Origin: Peronospora farinosa | Lineage: Eukaryota > Oomycota > Peronosporomycetes > Peronosporales > Peronosporaceae | DNA: 64,000 nucleotides | Direction: 5' to 3' | Assembly (NCBI GenBank): GCA_947646735.1 | Contig: CANTFK010000094.1 | Location: 174,816 to 238,815 of the forward strand | In this document: one piece after another, positions 33,742-46,600 of the stretch | Position numbering within the stretch: the first letter of the stretch is position 1 | How the letters are laid out: the number at the start of each line of letters is the position of its first letter | Notes under the pieces: model-generated | Databases searched by the model: none | What the model saw: only the letters and a program-made list of their open reading frames with translations | What the model was told of the DNA's origin: nothing | Position numbers and translations under genes: made by a program

Positions 33742-34725
33742 TTACAAAAGACACTCAAACCACTGGACCGGTTCCATGGCGTTCGAGAAGTAGGCGTTCC
33801 CGGTAAGGAATGCTGTATCGGCGTGGTTGCACGTGGTCACATAAAATGCTGAAGTAGGTTTGTCATCAAACTTCGTTGCTGGAAAGCCACCTCGACAACT
33901 TTCGAATGTCACGAAACCATCATGCTCACTCGTACCATGATTCACGTAGGTGGCTAACGCCATGTACTGTGACTGGTACTTCGAAGCTATACCCAGATAG
34001 CCATTGCTGCACATAGCACCCTGTACATTATCACGGTAGGCTTTCTGGGCTTTCGTGTACTCCTCGTTAAGCGCAATGGTGCTGTATATGCCGCCCATAT
34101 ACGCGAGAGACTTGATTCCAGTGTTAACGGGGCACTGGCCCACAAGCAAAAAAACTTTACGGAAAGGCCTCCAACCGTCGTGCGTGCAAACATCCTGCGC
34201 AGCGTTTGATAACAGCGTGCCCAGCATAGGTGCACTCATGCTGACCCACGACGTGCTTATCGTTTCAATGCTGCACTTCATGTTGGCAACTGCACCTGCC
34301 AGGATCAAGGCACCCATGGAATGGGTCACGAGAATTGTGTCCTTGATGATCTTCTCCTTTACATCACTTGTCGTACTCATTGACAGAGCGTGCTTGCAGA
34401 CTGTTTCCTGCAGAGTTCCATCTGTCCAACCGTGGCTGTTCGTATCGAGCGAAACGTACTTGATCGACGAACAGCATGGCGCGTGGCTAGTCATGTCACC
34501 AAAATACTTGGACGAGGTTTGCAGCTCCTTCTCTTCGTTACCATTCAGTTCTCCATGGATAAAAAGACACGGACGGGATGTGGACTTGCATTGACACGAC
34601 GAAGACATACTGAAGATGTTTGCTTCTTTTAGTCTACGCTGTTCATGGGTTTGTCGTTCCAAATTGGTCGCAGACGTCGTGACAGCCAACAAGACAAGCA
34701 CGACCGAAGATATTGGGAACCACAT
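33742..34725 (-). CDS. Secreted alpha/beta hydrolase, copy 2
   Basis: 327 residues from ATG at 34725 with the same signal peptide (MWFPISSVVLVLLAVTTSA) and the THSMGAL nucleophile elbow as copy 1. CNHADT and HDGFVTF are also kept. Differences cluster in a few places: the segment after the signal peptide (RRLKEANIF versus RGLKEARDIF, one residue shorter) and a block about 60-90 residues from the C-terminus (SNGYLGIASKYQSQYMALAT versus a different stretch in copy 1). The frame is intact, so both copies could be active. The divergent surface segment may alter substrate range. Confidence 0.85.
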   Translation of the reverse strand: MWFPISSVVLVLLAVTTSATNLERQTHEQRRLKEANIFSMSSSCQCKSTSRPCLFIHGELNGNEEKELQTSSKYFGDMTSHAPCCSSIKYVSLDTNSHGWTDGTLQETVCKHALSMSTTSDVKEKIIKDTILVTHSMGALILAGAVANMKCSIETISTSWVSMSAPMLGTLLSNAAQDVCTHDGWRPFRKVFLLVGQCPVNTGIKSLAYMGGIYSTIALNEEYTKAQKAYRDNVQGAMCSNGYLGIASKYQSQYMALATYVNHGTSEHDGFVTFESCRGGFPATKFDDKPTSAFYVTTCNHADTAFLTGNAYFSNAMEPVQWFECLL

Positions 34726-35544
34726 TGGACACAACTGTGCAAGATGAAGAATGATTGACGCTGCTAGAGACGCGAAGTGGCTGAAAAAAACAACGCAGTC
34801 GAACCCAGACAATAGCTTTCCTCGTGCAAACGACAACACCTCAACGAATCATGCGGTTTTTATAGCAACAGGATCAGCTCTTTGCAGACATATGATGAGT
34901 ATGAATGCCGTATATGCAACGACAGCTGGATAACGAACAACAGCCGTTTTGTAAGTGGGTGCTTGGTTGTCAATCATGTACATTGTCATTCTGTCTCTTG
35001 TACAACTTTACCTTGTCCTGCTGTATAGCTATATAAATACATGAATTAAATTTTACTGTCAACAGGAGATGTATACTAAATAATGCCGAAAAACAATATA
35101 TAGTCAAGAAGGTAAAAATAATATACCACCTAATCAAAATATAAAATATATACCTCACGATATGGTAATAAAGATATATACATACTATACTACAGATATA
35201 ACTTATTATTTTGTAGCCTTAGTCCTTACATTATATAAGGACCAGGGTTGAAATAGTAGTATACACTGTGTTGTTCCGTTTGTGGTCCATCTTTACAGTA
35301 TTTTTTACTTTATCATCTTGTGGTATTTTTGGCATTAGTTACAAATTCCGAAAGATTGTACTCGAAGAAGTGCGGTATGAAAATCGTTTGTCCTTTTTAG
35401 ATACTTTTGTGATTGCGCCGCTTACTACTTCCTGATGCATTGATGTAATATTCCTTATGACAATTGTTATCATGATAGCCTTTGCTATCGTGAAGTGCCC
35501 TACAGAAGAAACTTCTACTAGTAACCAATAAACATAGAAAGTAA
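34726..35544. other. Intergenic, AT-rich
   Basis: The first about 235 bp are homologous to the region upstream of hydrolase copy 1. The remainder (34970-35400) is very AT-rich with TATATA runs. No gene is supported. Confidence 0.5.
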
Positions 35545-36243
35545 CTACAGGTGACCTGGACTAGACACCCGTCCTGGCTCGTGAAAGCTGGAAGAAGTCG
35601 TGCCAGTTGTAGGTACCTGTGCGTAACCCCTCTGACCTCTCTGCCCTTCCACGTTGCCAAAAAGAGATCGGAAAAAGTCCAAGAAGATGCTGAATGGACA
35701 ACAAACCATCTGTTTGACCCTTTGCAGCCACTCAACGCTAAGCCAAGTGAGGTAATTTTCTCTTGCTGGAATCTGCATTGCTCCCTTGGGAGTTCCAAAG
35801 AGCTGGACGATTGATCCAGGCCAGACGTCACCTTTTTTTAGCAGCTTTCCCTGATGGATGAGTCTTGCACGTTCTCTAAATGAATATCAAAGAGTCACGT
35901 TGGACAAGTATTTGAATTGTAAGAAGGTACTCGAGACCACGTACAAATTGAACATATTGGCCAAGACTTTGGCAGGATCATCCACTGTCCAGATGGACAC
36001 ATTTAAGGTGTAAACAACATTACAGAAACGGACAAAAGCCGGTTTGGGGGTATCTTCCCCCTGCAATTGCGTCACCTTTTTGACTTGAACGTGACAACCA
36101 GGACAACGGTTTTTGTGAAGTACCAAGTATCGACACAAACACAAGAGACAAAATTCATGCGAACAGTCGGTGAGGCAACGTGCACTGGGGTCTAAAGGTA
36201 GAGGCTGGTCACAAACAAGACAGAGAAACGATTCGTCCGCCAT
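35545..36243 (-). CDS. RING-finger protein with probable ubiquitin-like domain
   Basis: Exon 1 36243-35945 and exon 2 35875-35545, joined across a 69-nt GTACGT...TTTAG intron (phase 2), give 209 residues. The RING is at about residues 8-50: CLVC, CLTDCSHEFC, CLC and CPGC give a C3HC4-like spacing, typical of E3 ligases that recruit a ubiquitin-charged E2. Residues 75-130 (YTLNVSIWTVDD, LANMFN, ARLIHQGKLLKKGD, GSIVQLFGTP) look like a ubiquitin-like fold, with the junction falling inside it. That continuity is the main support for the intron. The C-terminal region is Trp/Leu-rich, then Gly/Thr/Ser-rich. Without splicing the frame ends at 35887. Confidence 0.72.
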
Positions 36244-37832
36244 GATGATAGTAGCGCTGTCCGCTATGCAACTCTTAAGAAACTATACCCTCTTACAATT
36301 TGTAGAATTATCAATTCTAATACTACTACATTCTGCTACGGTCCAAATTCTTGAGCGACACAGACTTATTTTTACAATACCAAAATTTGAACCTATTTAG
36401 TAAAAAGTATACGCTTTCGACTTATTGTAAGCAACTGTGACGACAGTATACGCGGTTGCAAAATGTGTCCTCACATGCTACATAAAGTTATAACTATGGT
36501 GATTGCTGTTGAAGCACTTGAAAGCACTGGATACAGTCGTACAGATGTTGATGCTACTACAAATTACTGACACAAGCTCAAAGCGACGTGTCTTTGTTTT
36601 TCTAGCTACACTAGCAGCCTATTCCGAGCCCCCCCAAACTTTTCAAAGTAGAACTGCTGTAACTGCTAGTGACATCCATTTGATTCGTCATTCCTGCCAA
36701 TTGCTCTCTTGAAACGCATTGACGTTTTAAGACGCATCTGGTCGATCGACCGCATCCTGTCTACTGCAATTTCAGAAGATTCCAAATCAAATGGATTTTT
36801 TTTCGAAATCGTACCTCTCATGCTCGTTCCATGCACGAGACTCTTTTTTTTTAAATCTCCCACATGGATATAGGTGGCCTAAAACCTGCTTTCTACGATG
36901 CTGCCAATCGTTCAAAGATTGCTCGAAACAGCCATGAGGTGGTGCATCTATTCAACTTCCTGTAAACCATATGCATTAAGAGATAAAGAAATGCTTCCAT
37001 TCCATTCTAGTATGAGTGTTTTCTCTAGGTAAATTCTACCTAATTCAGACATTTTTACATTTCTTTGATATTTTATTCCTTCAGTTTGTATCACCAAGTC
37101 ACTACTTATGCCTAACCTTGTAGGATCGCAAATGACCAAGCCAAAGAGGTTGGTTTCTCCTAGCTCGCTCGATCCATACATCACCGTCAATAAACGTCAC
37201 GATGGGGTGACCAAAATAGTAAGCACTTGACTCTCAATCAAGTCAAGGTTTACATGTCACGCGTTACACATACGGGCCATCACTTTCGATGACGTAGTCG
37301 CGTTGTAGGTCCGACATCGCAGCAGGTTCAGAGACAACTTTGTTCACACCTTTTTGAGGTGACATGTCCTTTGAAAAAATGGAAATACCGTTATGAACCG
37401 AAACCAGATTCTTGCTTTATTTGACCCAAGTGTATAAGGTCAGACCGATATAGTGTACGACCAGACCAAAACCTGGTCGCCAGAAAGGATGGATGGTCAC
37501 AGCAGCCACTTGACTGCATCAGAAATTGTCCTGTATGCCGTCAAACAGTCAGTCCAAATCTGTCCGGTTCGATCATCAAATTAGTAATTTCCGTTCGATA
37601 TATTAACTATTAGAAGTATCGACGACATCACACCTTTTTCTCCTTCTCTTCACGTCCGTACTTCCCCTATATTATTCATTCGTACAGGTTATTATATATA
37701 TCAATACTGCGACATGACGCGCAACATAGTGCTTGAATTCCGCCTGTTTCTTTCCAAAGCTCAGTCCGACTCTCGTTCGATAAGAGCGACCTATTTTCCA
37801 AGACAGTACCGTATCGACCTCCAACTTATACA
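36244..37832. other. Intergenic between RING and DENN genes
   Basis: Divergent spacer of 1.6 kb with AT-rich stretches, homopolymer runs and no supported gene. A tRNA-anticodon-like hairpin at 37226-37242 is discussed among the rejected items. Confidence 0.5.
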
Positions 37833-40565
37833 ATGCCTGCCACCGTCACGGAAAAGTCCCGTGACGACGATGATGACGTGTGCTTTAGTGTGACACTGGA
37901 CACCGTCGTTACGGACCCACATCTTCATGCATTGTACCTTGAATACCTTTCTACGTCTGACAAGAAGGGATTTGCTCAATTACTTTTTCTCGTAAGTGTC
38001 GAAGAATTTAAAAAAGTGTTTGCATCAACAGATAATAAACATTCGGGTGCGTCGTATGACGAGAATGATGATGATCCACAAGCTGAACGTCGTCAATATG
38101 CACGTAAAATCATTGCTAAATTTCTCAGTCCTGATGCATTTATGGACATTACATCCGAGAATCTTTGTATTTTGAACAAATCAGTTGCAAGCTTTGGAAA
38201 ATTGTTACGACACGATCTCATGTTATATGCTGGTCTAGCAGCCAAGACGGATTTGTTTCAAGATGCTGAAGTAGCTGTGAAAAAGGCTCTTCAGCCGAGT
38301 TTTCGACGATTTGCCATGACGTCGGAATTTAGAGCACTTGTAACGAGTTCTCGACTTACTTACGACACGGTGGACGACTCGGTGACGAGTTTGGAGGAAA
38401 TCGACATGATGCAGCAACAAGTGGAAGAAGAAAAGTCACCGGGTGTTTTGACGGATGCAAGTCTGATGTCGCCGGTTTCGTCAGTAATTAACACACCTAC
38501 ACGACACTCTCGTGTTCGAAGACAACGTACAGCTACGACATTTTTGACATTGGAACGTGTTCTTGGTAATAGGAGATTGTGTAGTGTTTTCTGGGTCTTT
38601 CTATTCAAGGAACGGACGCATCAGCAATTGAGTCTGTGGATGGATTTACGATATCAATTGCTGCCTATTCTGGAAGACTTTATCCACGCGGCTAAGACCG
38701 ATACAGAAGATGAAGACAGGAAGCAACAGGAAAACGATCGACAGAACGATACTGATGCAGAAAAAGCTGGAGTACTCATTGAACAGGTTTTGGCAGGAGG
38801 CAGTCGCATTGCAGCTAAGTACCTGACTGAAAATGCCAGTACGCGCGTCACATTTGTCGGTGAGTTGGAGCAGGCTCTACTACGTGATTACGAGTTGCGT
38901 TTAGAATGTTGTCAAGAAGCTGGCAGCTTTTCGCTGGCTGACGCGGAAGTCCTGCACCGAACAGTGGAGCGAATCCAAGCCGTTATTGAAGCAGACCTTA
39001 AAGTCAATCACTTTGTGCGCTTCATGGGCAGTGAATCATTCAAGTCATTGGTAGCATCTTACCAGAGTCGCTTGCTCAGTCCGTCCGGATCAGTTGATGT
39101 TGACACATCTGTGGTGTGCGATGGCTCGAGCACAGCTTCCGACAGCAGCATGACGACGCTGCAAGAGTTGTTTCAGTGCATGAATGTTCCGTCGCATCAA
39201 CCACAGCGAGTACGGAGTAAAGCTTTTACGTTGAAAGACCTCTTCCAAGGCCAACTTCGTGGCGAATCACAGAGCAAGTCACTTATTAGCTCTGTGATGA
39301 GCTTCCGGCTAGATGTGAATGACCGGACCCACCCAGAGATTATCAAGGAGGTGCTGCACACGCTTGCGGATCCCAACAACCATAGCGAGCGCAGCAGTGA
39401 TCTACACCACTACCACGCAATTCCGGACCATGTAGAAGCTTTCTTTCAACCATCGGGGGCAGACGTCGTGCGTTCTACAACTCGGCCAGAGCCCTCACTT
39501 TTTCACATGACGATTGGAAATGCTGATAAGGCGTTTTATGGTGCCTGTCTTACACGATACGTTCCTTTGAACGACATGAGCAAGCTAGGACCGTTGGAGC
39601 AAGTGTTGCAGGAGACTGAGGGCCTTGAAGTATACGTCCCTGCGGGAATTTGCATCATCAGCCGGTATCCAATTCTTGACACGCTCAAGCAGCGTTTGGA
39701 CTCGCTGCACACTGCAATGCAGGACAACGAGGCATATCTCTCCAACGTGAACTGGCTGCCTTCTGCAGTACAGATGGCTAATTTGCTTTCCCCGTTCGAC
39801 TTTGCTGCTGCAACAACCATCCTTGACGACGCGAGATCCATCTCGGCACTTGATAGCCACGTTGATTTCAGCATGGAGGAGCTGTTCAGCTGCTTATCGA
39901 TCGATCATGTGGTTGCTTTGGTCACGTGCATGCTTCTCGAGCGGCAAATCGTGCTTGTGAGCTCGCATTATTCAGTGCTTACATCGGTAGGCGAGACATT
40001 GAAGAGCTTGATTGCCCCGCTACAGTGGTGTCATGTGTTTGCACCCATTCTTCCAAAGAGTATGCTTGAATGCTTACAGTGTCCTACACCGTATTTGTTT
40101 GGTGTACATGCAAGTTACTGTGAGGAGTTGCGCGAGATGCTTGACAGAGAAGGCTGCGGCGACGGTATTGTTGTGGTGGATCTGGACGCAGACACAATCA
40201 GCTCTCAGGTGCGACCACAGCTTCCCGAGTCTGTTCGTGGTCCTCTTACCTCGCGACTTCTCCAGTTACTCAAGCCCAAAGTTTACTTTAGTGACTTCGT
40301 GCCCATGCTTAGCAGCAAGATCGATGCTTCGATCGCGCGATGTTTTCCACAAGGCCATGTGCGCATGTGCTTTCGAGAGGCAGTGGCAGTTTTGTTACGC
40401 AAAGTAGAAGAGTTCCGATTTGTGCTGTCGGACGATTTTGACTACGTTGTGGTATTTGATCGGATCGCATTTTTGCGGTCCCTTCCACCGTGTGAGCGAT
40501 CGTTGTACCGCAGCTTCTTGGAGACACAGGTCTTTTCGCATGAGATTGCATCGGTTGATATTTAA
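37833..40565 (+). CDS. RGS-RGS-DENN domain protein (probable Rab GEF)
   Basis: Single exon, 910 residues. Residues about 25-165 form an RGS-like helical bundle (LHALYLEYLSTSDKKGFAQL, YARKIIAKFLSPDAFMDI). A second RGS-like region is at about 237-412 (NRRLCSVFWVFLFKERTHQQ, EADLKVNHFVRFMGSESFKS). Residues about 560-900 form a DENN module: FYGACLTRYVPL and ICIISRYPILDTLKQ (uDENN), LSIDHVVALVTCMLLERQIV, SLIAPLQWCHVFAPILPKSM and PTPYLFGVHAS (cDENN), and a dDENN tail with FREAVAVLL and RSLYRSFLETQVF. DENN domains activate Rab GTPases by nucleotide exchange in membrane traffic. The RGS parts may contact G-alpha or membranes. No membrane segment is seen; it is probably cytosolic or membrane-recruited. 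Confidence 0.9.
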   Translation: MPATVTEKSRDDDDDVCFSVTLDTVVTDPHLHALYLEYLSTSDKKGFAQLLFLVSVEEFKKVFASTDNKHSGASYDENDDDPQAERRQYARKIIAKFLSPDAFMDITSENLCILNKSVASFGKLLRHDLMLYAGLAAKTDLFQDAEVAVKKALQPSFRRFAMTSEFRALVTSSRLTYDTVDDSVTSLEEIDMMQQQVEEEKSPGVLTDASLMSPVSSVINTPTRHSRVRRQRTATTFLTLERVLGNRRLCSVFWVFLFKERTHQQLSLWMDLRYQLLPILEDFIHAAKTDTEDEDRKQQENDRQNDTDAEKAGVLIEQVLAGGSRIAAKYLTENASTRVTFVGELEQALLRDYELRLECCQEAGSFSLADAEVLHRTVERIQAVIEADLKVNHFVRFMGSESFKSLVASYQSRLLSPSGSVDVDTSVVCDGSSTASDSSMTTLQELFQCMNVPSHQPQRVRSKAFTLKDLFQGQLRGESQSKSLISSVMSFRLDVNDRTHPEIIKEVLHTLADPNNHSERSSDLHHYHAIPDHVEAFFQPSGADVVRSTTRPEPSLFHMTIGNADKAFYGACLTRYVPLNDMSKLGPLEQVLQETEGLEVYVPAGICIISRYPILDTLKQRLDSLHTAMQDNEAYLSNVNWLPSAVQMANLLSPFDFAAATTILDDARSISALDSHVDFSMEELFSCLSIDHVVALVTCMLLERQIVLVSSHYSVLTSVGETLKSLIAPLQWCHVFAPILPKSMLECLQCPTPYLFGVHASYCEELREMLDREGCGDGIVVVDLDADTISSQVRPQLPESVRGPLTSRLLQLLKPKVYFSDFVPMLSSKIDASIARCFPQGHVRMCFREAVAVLLRKVEEFRFVLSDDFDYVVVFDRIAFLRSLPPCERSLYRSFLETQVFSHEIASVDI

Positions 40566-40677
40566 GTGCAGCGGGAAGTTGTTTAGAAGCACTGCCAATG
40601 AAAAAAAACATTAGTCCGTTGTCTTTGTTGATATCCTACAGTAAAAATGTAAAGCTTGCATACCCACAAAATCTATC

Positions 40678-43600
40678 TTACATGATCCGACAGGGTCCAT
40701 TATTAGCACGGTCATGCGTTGAGTTCTGGGAACGTAAGACAGCAACAGAAGGAGGGCTTCCGCTACTTCGAAATTCAAAGTTGCGACTGAGATATCCACG
40801 CAAATGTCTGTGCTCTTTCTTGAGTAACGTGATCGCATCATTCAGTGATTCCTTCAATGAGAGCACGGCGGTCGCATCAACAAGAGCCATTTGCTGCTGA
40901 TGTGTGCCAGCTTCAGATTGACGCTGCTGTAGTTTCTCACAGGCAGTTTGAACGCGGAATGCCGCCTTCGAAACACGCATTGCAGCAACATACGCTGAAG
41001 AGCCCTTTAGTGAATGAGATTCTCGCCGAGTAACCGCAATATCGTCTTGGTCATAAGCTGCTACAATACGCGACATGATCGTATCACAGCTCACGGTGAA
41101 CTTCTCTAGCAGACTCAAAAAGAGCTCTTCATGACCGCCACATTGCTCCACCCCCAGCGAATAGTCGACTGGGTCACCCTCAGGAATGACAATGTTGGTC
41201 GGATCTATCGTCACACGCGCCGTGACGCTCTCTGTGGTTCCACTTATTGCGTGGTCGACGCTAGGTGGGCCTCTACTGCCACTTCTAGCGGCTGGACTAC
41301 TGATATTCAGACGCTCTAGCATAGCTGCAATCGGATCTCCTGACGTGAGCTCGTTTAAGCTCTTGTCGGAGTCAAACCGCTGCAAGCTCGAGGGAGCATT
41401 TCCGTTTCGACCTCCTTCACCCACCGCTCTACTACGAGAGCTCTTGCCATCCGAAGCACCACTTGGCGATAAAGGCTGCTGAGAAGACGCAGATGGTGAC
41501 GCCTGTTCCTTTTTGCTTCCTATGAAAGGTGGGTGACTCCATAGTGTTGGATTGCTATGAGAGGACAAATGGTCCAAAATTTCCTCGTCATCCAGTGGTA
41601 TATCCTTCATGTTCGGCAAGGTCGCGGACGTCTTGTTAATTTGCTTCCAATCCGGAATATCAACGATAGCCCCGCCAGTATCACGCTGAAGACCAATAAG
41701 ACCACTAGAACGTGTACTGTTTCCAATCGACGAGCCCAAGCTAAAAATTGACGTCGTAGGCACCGCAGTGCGCACGGTAGGACCAACCTGACGTCTTATA
41801 GCCATTGGATCATCTAGCTCCAAATTCGAGATCGCGCGCGCTAGATCAAGTTGTTGCATATGACGAGAAGCAGGTGCCAGTCTAGAATTTGAATTCGGTG
41901 GTGCGTTGAAGAGGTCGGTATCTTCTCCATCGCTATCAAACGACTGGCGAGGGGTCGGTGACGTCGTCGGGTATGACGCCAGAGCGACGTCCAGCTCGTC
42001 TCCTCCGCGGTCTCTCAATGCCGCTGGTGAAGAGACTGATCCTGATACAGCATTAGTTGCACTTGCAGATTCAGAACAAGCGCGAGTGCGATCATTCGGG
42101 TCGGCAACCGAAGTAATGGAAGATTGAGGTTTAAGGTAGCGAACACGCATCCATTGCCGGATTGCTTTCAGCAAACTGTTCTTCGAGATAGGTTTTACCA
42201 TAAACTCGTCCATACCGGCGGTCAAACATTTCTGCCGGTCTCCACTCATGGCGTAGGCAGTCAGTCCGAGGATAGGAATGCGCGGTAGGTCATGTTCTTG
42301 TTCAAACTGACGGATCGTTTTCGTAGCGGTGTAGCCATCCATTACTGGCATCTCACAGTCCATAAAGATCAAGTCAAACTTGGCATGGTTCCATTTGTAA
42401 GCTTTCACCGCATCCCGGCCGTTCACTTCCCACTGTAGTAAATGATCCGCTTCTCGGAGGAAACACTTTACTACCTCCCAATTGAACTCATTATCTTCCG
42501 CAACCAATATTCTTGCCTGCCTCGGAATGATAGCCTTCGCATTGTTTGCAGCACTCCCAGCAGCTGCGCTATCACTCGAGTTCACATTTGGTGTGTCCAT
42601 ATTGGGAGATACATCGCCAGATGCATCCGTTAGCAAATCATTCGCTGCGTAGAACAACCCCTTAGCATCGGTATCATCGAGCAAGCGAACCACCACGGTA
42701 AAATAGAAGTTGCTGCCAACGTCAAGCTCACTATCAACGCCGATTTGGCCGTCCATCAGCTCCGCCAGCTGCTTGCAGATAGCAAGACCTAATCCAGATC
42801 CCGTAGGGTTGTTCTGACGTGTACGTTCCAGTTTCGTAAACAGTGAAAAAAGACGCATCTTTTCCTCTGCATCCATGCCAATTCCTGTATCAATGACTTG
42901 GAAAAGAAGCTTTTTAAACGCTTTAGGAAGCTCAGGAGTGTATACAACACTGCACGTGACGGTAATCGAGCCTTCATTCGTGAACTTGATCGCATTTGAT
43001 AGCAGATTCAACAAGACTTGACGCAGACGCACAACGTCACCAATAGCAACTTTAGGTACATTGTCGTCATACTTTAGATCAAGTTTAAGCCCGCGTTCTC
43101 GAGCCTTAAACTTAAAAATCTCGATTGAATAGTCCAGAAGTTCGTGCATCTGGAATGGTGCAGCAGAGATTTCCAAATGCCCTGCCTCAATTTTTGACAA
43201 GTCCAAGATATCGTTGATCAGGTTCAAAAGAAGCGATCCCGACACATATGCCATGTGTACATACCGCTCAGGTGCTTTGTCCAATGATTGTTCTTTCAAA
43301 AGCTCTAGCATTCCCAATACACCATTCAACGGTGTTCGCAGCTCGTGACTGAAAGAAGCCAAAAAGTTCACCTTAGCTGCCTCCATATGCTTCCTCGCCG
43401 TGTAATCTTGTCCAACACCTATCACACCACGAATATTTCCATGCATGTCTTTTTTGCTTGACGCATTCACAAGAAGCAGCAGAAACACGCCACGCTTCGT
43501 CGTCATCGGAAGTTCCATCTCACCGACATCAATACCGATCAGCGCTTGATTTAGCAGTTGGCGAACTTGTTGTCGACTTTCCGGGGTAATAAATGTGTGA

Positions 43601-46600
43601 ACTAGCGAAAGCCCCAGTACGCTTGATTTGTGGTAGCCTGTAATCTCTTCGATCTTCTGGTTCCACTCGTTAATGCAACCATTTGTATCAATACCAAAGA
43701 TCGGAGCGTTTGCAGTGTCAATCAGTCGAAAGTACTCGTGCTCTTGGGCGATGCGATCCGTGATATCTTGACCGATACCGACAACGCCAACAATGCTGCC
43801 ATTAGAATCATACCTTGGTGTTGCGTTTAGTAGAATCTCAATTCGTGTGCCTGGACGCGTAATTAACGGAAACTCGAAGTTCGCCGTTTCTAGACCTCTC
43901 AGTGCCTGCGATAACACCTCAGCAACAATAGGTCTGAACTCGGGAGAAATAAACGTTTCTACAAGATTCTCACCCATAACTTCCTCGATTGCGTAATTCG
44001 TAATTTGTGCTGCTTTGCGATTCCAAATATTGACACACATGTTGGCATCCACACCAAAGATTGGGGCATTGGCCGTATCGATCAAACGACTGTACTCCTG
44101 CTCTTGAGCGATGCGCTCTGTGATGTCCTGGCCAATACCAACCATACCCTTCACTTCGCCGTGCTCATTGTAGCGCGGAGTAGCATTCAGTAAAATCTCC
44201 ACACGACGACCGGCCTTCGTGATCAATGGGAACTCAAAATTCGCCGTCTCCACACCTTCGAACGCCTTTTCAAGCACGCTCCTCACAGGCACCTTGTATT
44301 CATTCGATATAAATTCGGCAACTAGGTCTTTGCCCAAAACATCTTCGTTTGTATACTGCATGATATCAGCAGCCTTTCGATTCCATATATTTACGCGTCC
44401 GTTTGAGTCTACACCAAAGATTGGAGCATTGGCCGTATCGATGAGTCGACTATACTCGTGCTCCTGCGCAATGCGATCTGTAATATCCTGGCCAATTCCA
44501 ACCATACCAATCACTTCTCCGTGTTCATTAAACCGCGAAGTAGCGTTCAATAGAATTTCCACACGCCGTCCTGCCTTTGTCATCAATGGGAACTCGAAGT
44601 TAGCAGTTTCAACACCTTCAAGGGCCTTCGATAGAACGAGGCCAACCGCCTCACGGTAGTCTTCCGTGATGAACTTCTCCACCAAATTCTCACCCATCAC
44701 AGCACTAGGTGTGTACTGCGTGATTTCTGCGGCTTTCTTGTTCCAGATGTTCACAAGGCCATTACCGTCAACACCAAAAATTGGGGCGTTGGCTGAGTCG
44801 ATAAGCCTAGCGTACTCCTGCTCTTGAGCAATTCGGTCAGTAATATCCTGACCAATACCGACAACGCCAACAATGCGTCCGTGTTGGTCAAAGCGGGCGG
44901 TTGCATTTAGTAATATGTTTAATTTTCGACCAGTCTTTGTGATCACTGGCACTTCAAAACTCGCGGTTTCATTTCCCTGTAATGCATTTGACATGATATC
45001 ATACACAATTGCACGATATTCAGGGGCAATGAATGTTTCTACGTATTTTTCCCCTAGAACGTCCTCGACTGCATAATTCGTAATCTGCGCCGCCTTGTTG
45101 TTCAGGATATTTACGCACATGTTGGCGTCAATACCAAAAATCGGGGCATTCGCTGCATCGATGAGTCGGCTATACTCTTGTTCCTGCGCAATACGATCAG
45201 TAATATCCTGGCCAATGCCAACCATACCCATCACTTCACCCTGTTCGTTGTAACGAGGCGTAGCATTAAGCAGAATTTCTACTCGTCGGCCCGCCTTCGT
45301 AATTAGCGGGAACTCGAAGTTGGCGGTCTCTACACCTTCAAATGCTTTCTCCAGAACACATCGAACGGCTACTCGATACTCTTTAGAGATAAACTTCGCC
45401 ACGAGGTCCTCGCCTAGTACGTCTTCAGTTGTGTACTGCATAATATCAGCAGCCTTTCGGTTCCAAATGTTCACTAGACCATTTGAGTCCACGCCGAAAA
45501 TTGGAGCATTAGCCGTATCGATAAGACGCATATATTCCTTCTCCTGGGCAATGCGGTCGGTAATATCCTGTCCAATACCAACCATACCAATCACTTCTCC
45601 ATGTTCGTCGTTCCTCGGCGTAGCGTTCAACAGGATCTCCACTCTACGACCAGACTTCGTCATCAACGGAAACTCGAAATTCGCCGTCTCGACGCCTTCC
45701 AACGCCTTCGACAACACAAGGCCCACCGCTTCGCGGTAATCCTCCGTAATGAATTTACTCACCAGATTTTCGCCCATCACATCATTTGGTGTGTACTGCG
45801 TGATTTCAGCCGCTTTCTTGTTCCAGATATTAACGAGGCCATGAGCATCGACGCCAAAGATTGGGGCGTTAGCAGAGTCAATCAATCTCGCATACTCCTC
45901 CTCCTGCGCAATTCGGTCAGTAATATCCTGGCCAATACCCACTACACCAACAATGTCTCCATGCTGATCAAAACGAGCTGTGGCGTTCAACAGAATGTTT
46001 AGTTTTCGGCCCGTCTTTGTAATCACTGGTACCTCAAAACTTGCCGTTTCGTCTCCTTGCAATGCTTTCGACATAATGTCATAGACGATAGCTTGATACT
46101 CGGGAGCGATGAACGTTTCAACATATTTCTTCCCCATTACTTCTTCTACGGCATAGTTAGTAATTTGCGCGGCCTTCTTGTTCAGAATATTTACGCACAT
46201 GTTTGCATCAATACCAAAAATCGGAGCATTGGCCGTGTCGATCAAGCGGCTATACTCTTGCTCTTGGGCAATGCGGTCAGTAATGTCTTGCCCAATACCC
46301 ACCATGCCCATCACCTCGCCCTGTTCATTGTAGCGTGGAGTGGCGTTCAGTAAAATTTCCACTCGTCGGCCTGCTTTCGTAATCAACGGGAACTCAAAGT
46401 TAGCCGTCTCCACTCCTTCGAACGCTTTCTCTAAGACGCTGCGAACAGGCACCTGGTACTCTTTGGAAATGAACTCTGCAACGAGGTCCTTGCCGAGTAC
46501 ATCTTCAGTAGTGTACTGCATAATATCAGCAGCTTTTCGATTCCAGATATTTACTAGACCATTAGAATTGACGCCAAAAATGGGAGCATTAGCTGTGTCG

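Noticed and set aside
35397..35831. 144-residue minus-strand frame overlapping the RING gene
   Set aside because: It is out of frame with the spliced RING/ubiquitin-like product and has no domain.
37205..37265. tRNA-Glu-like hairpin (CTTGA CTCTCAA TCAAG)
   Set aside because: The anticodon stem-loop looks right, but there is no T-arm GGTTC and no acceptor stem; at best a decayed tRNA-derived SINE.
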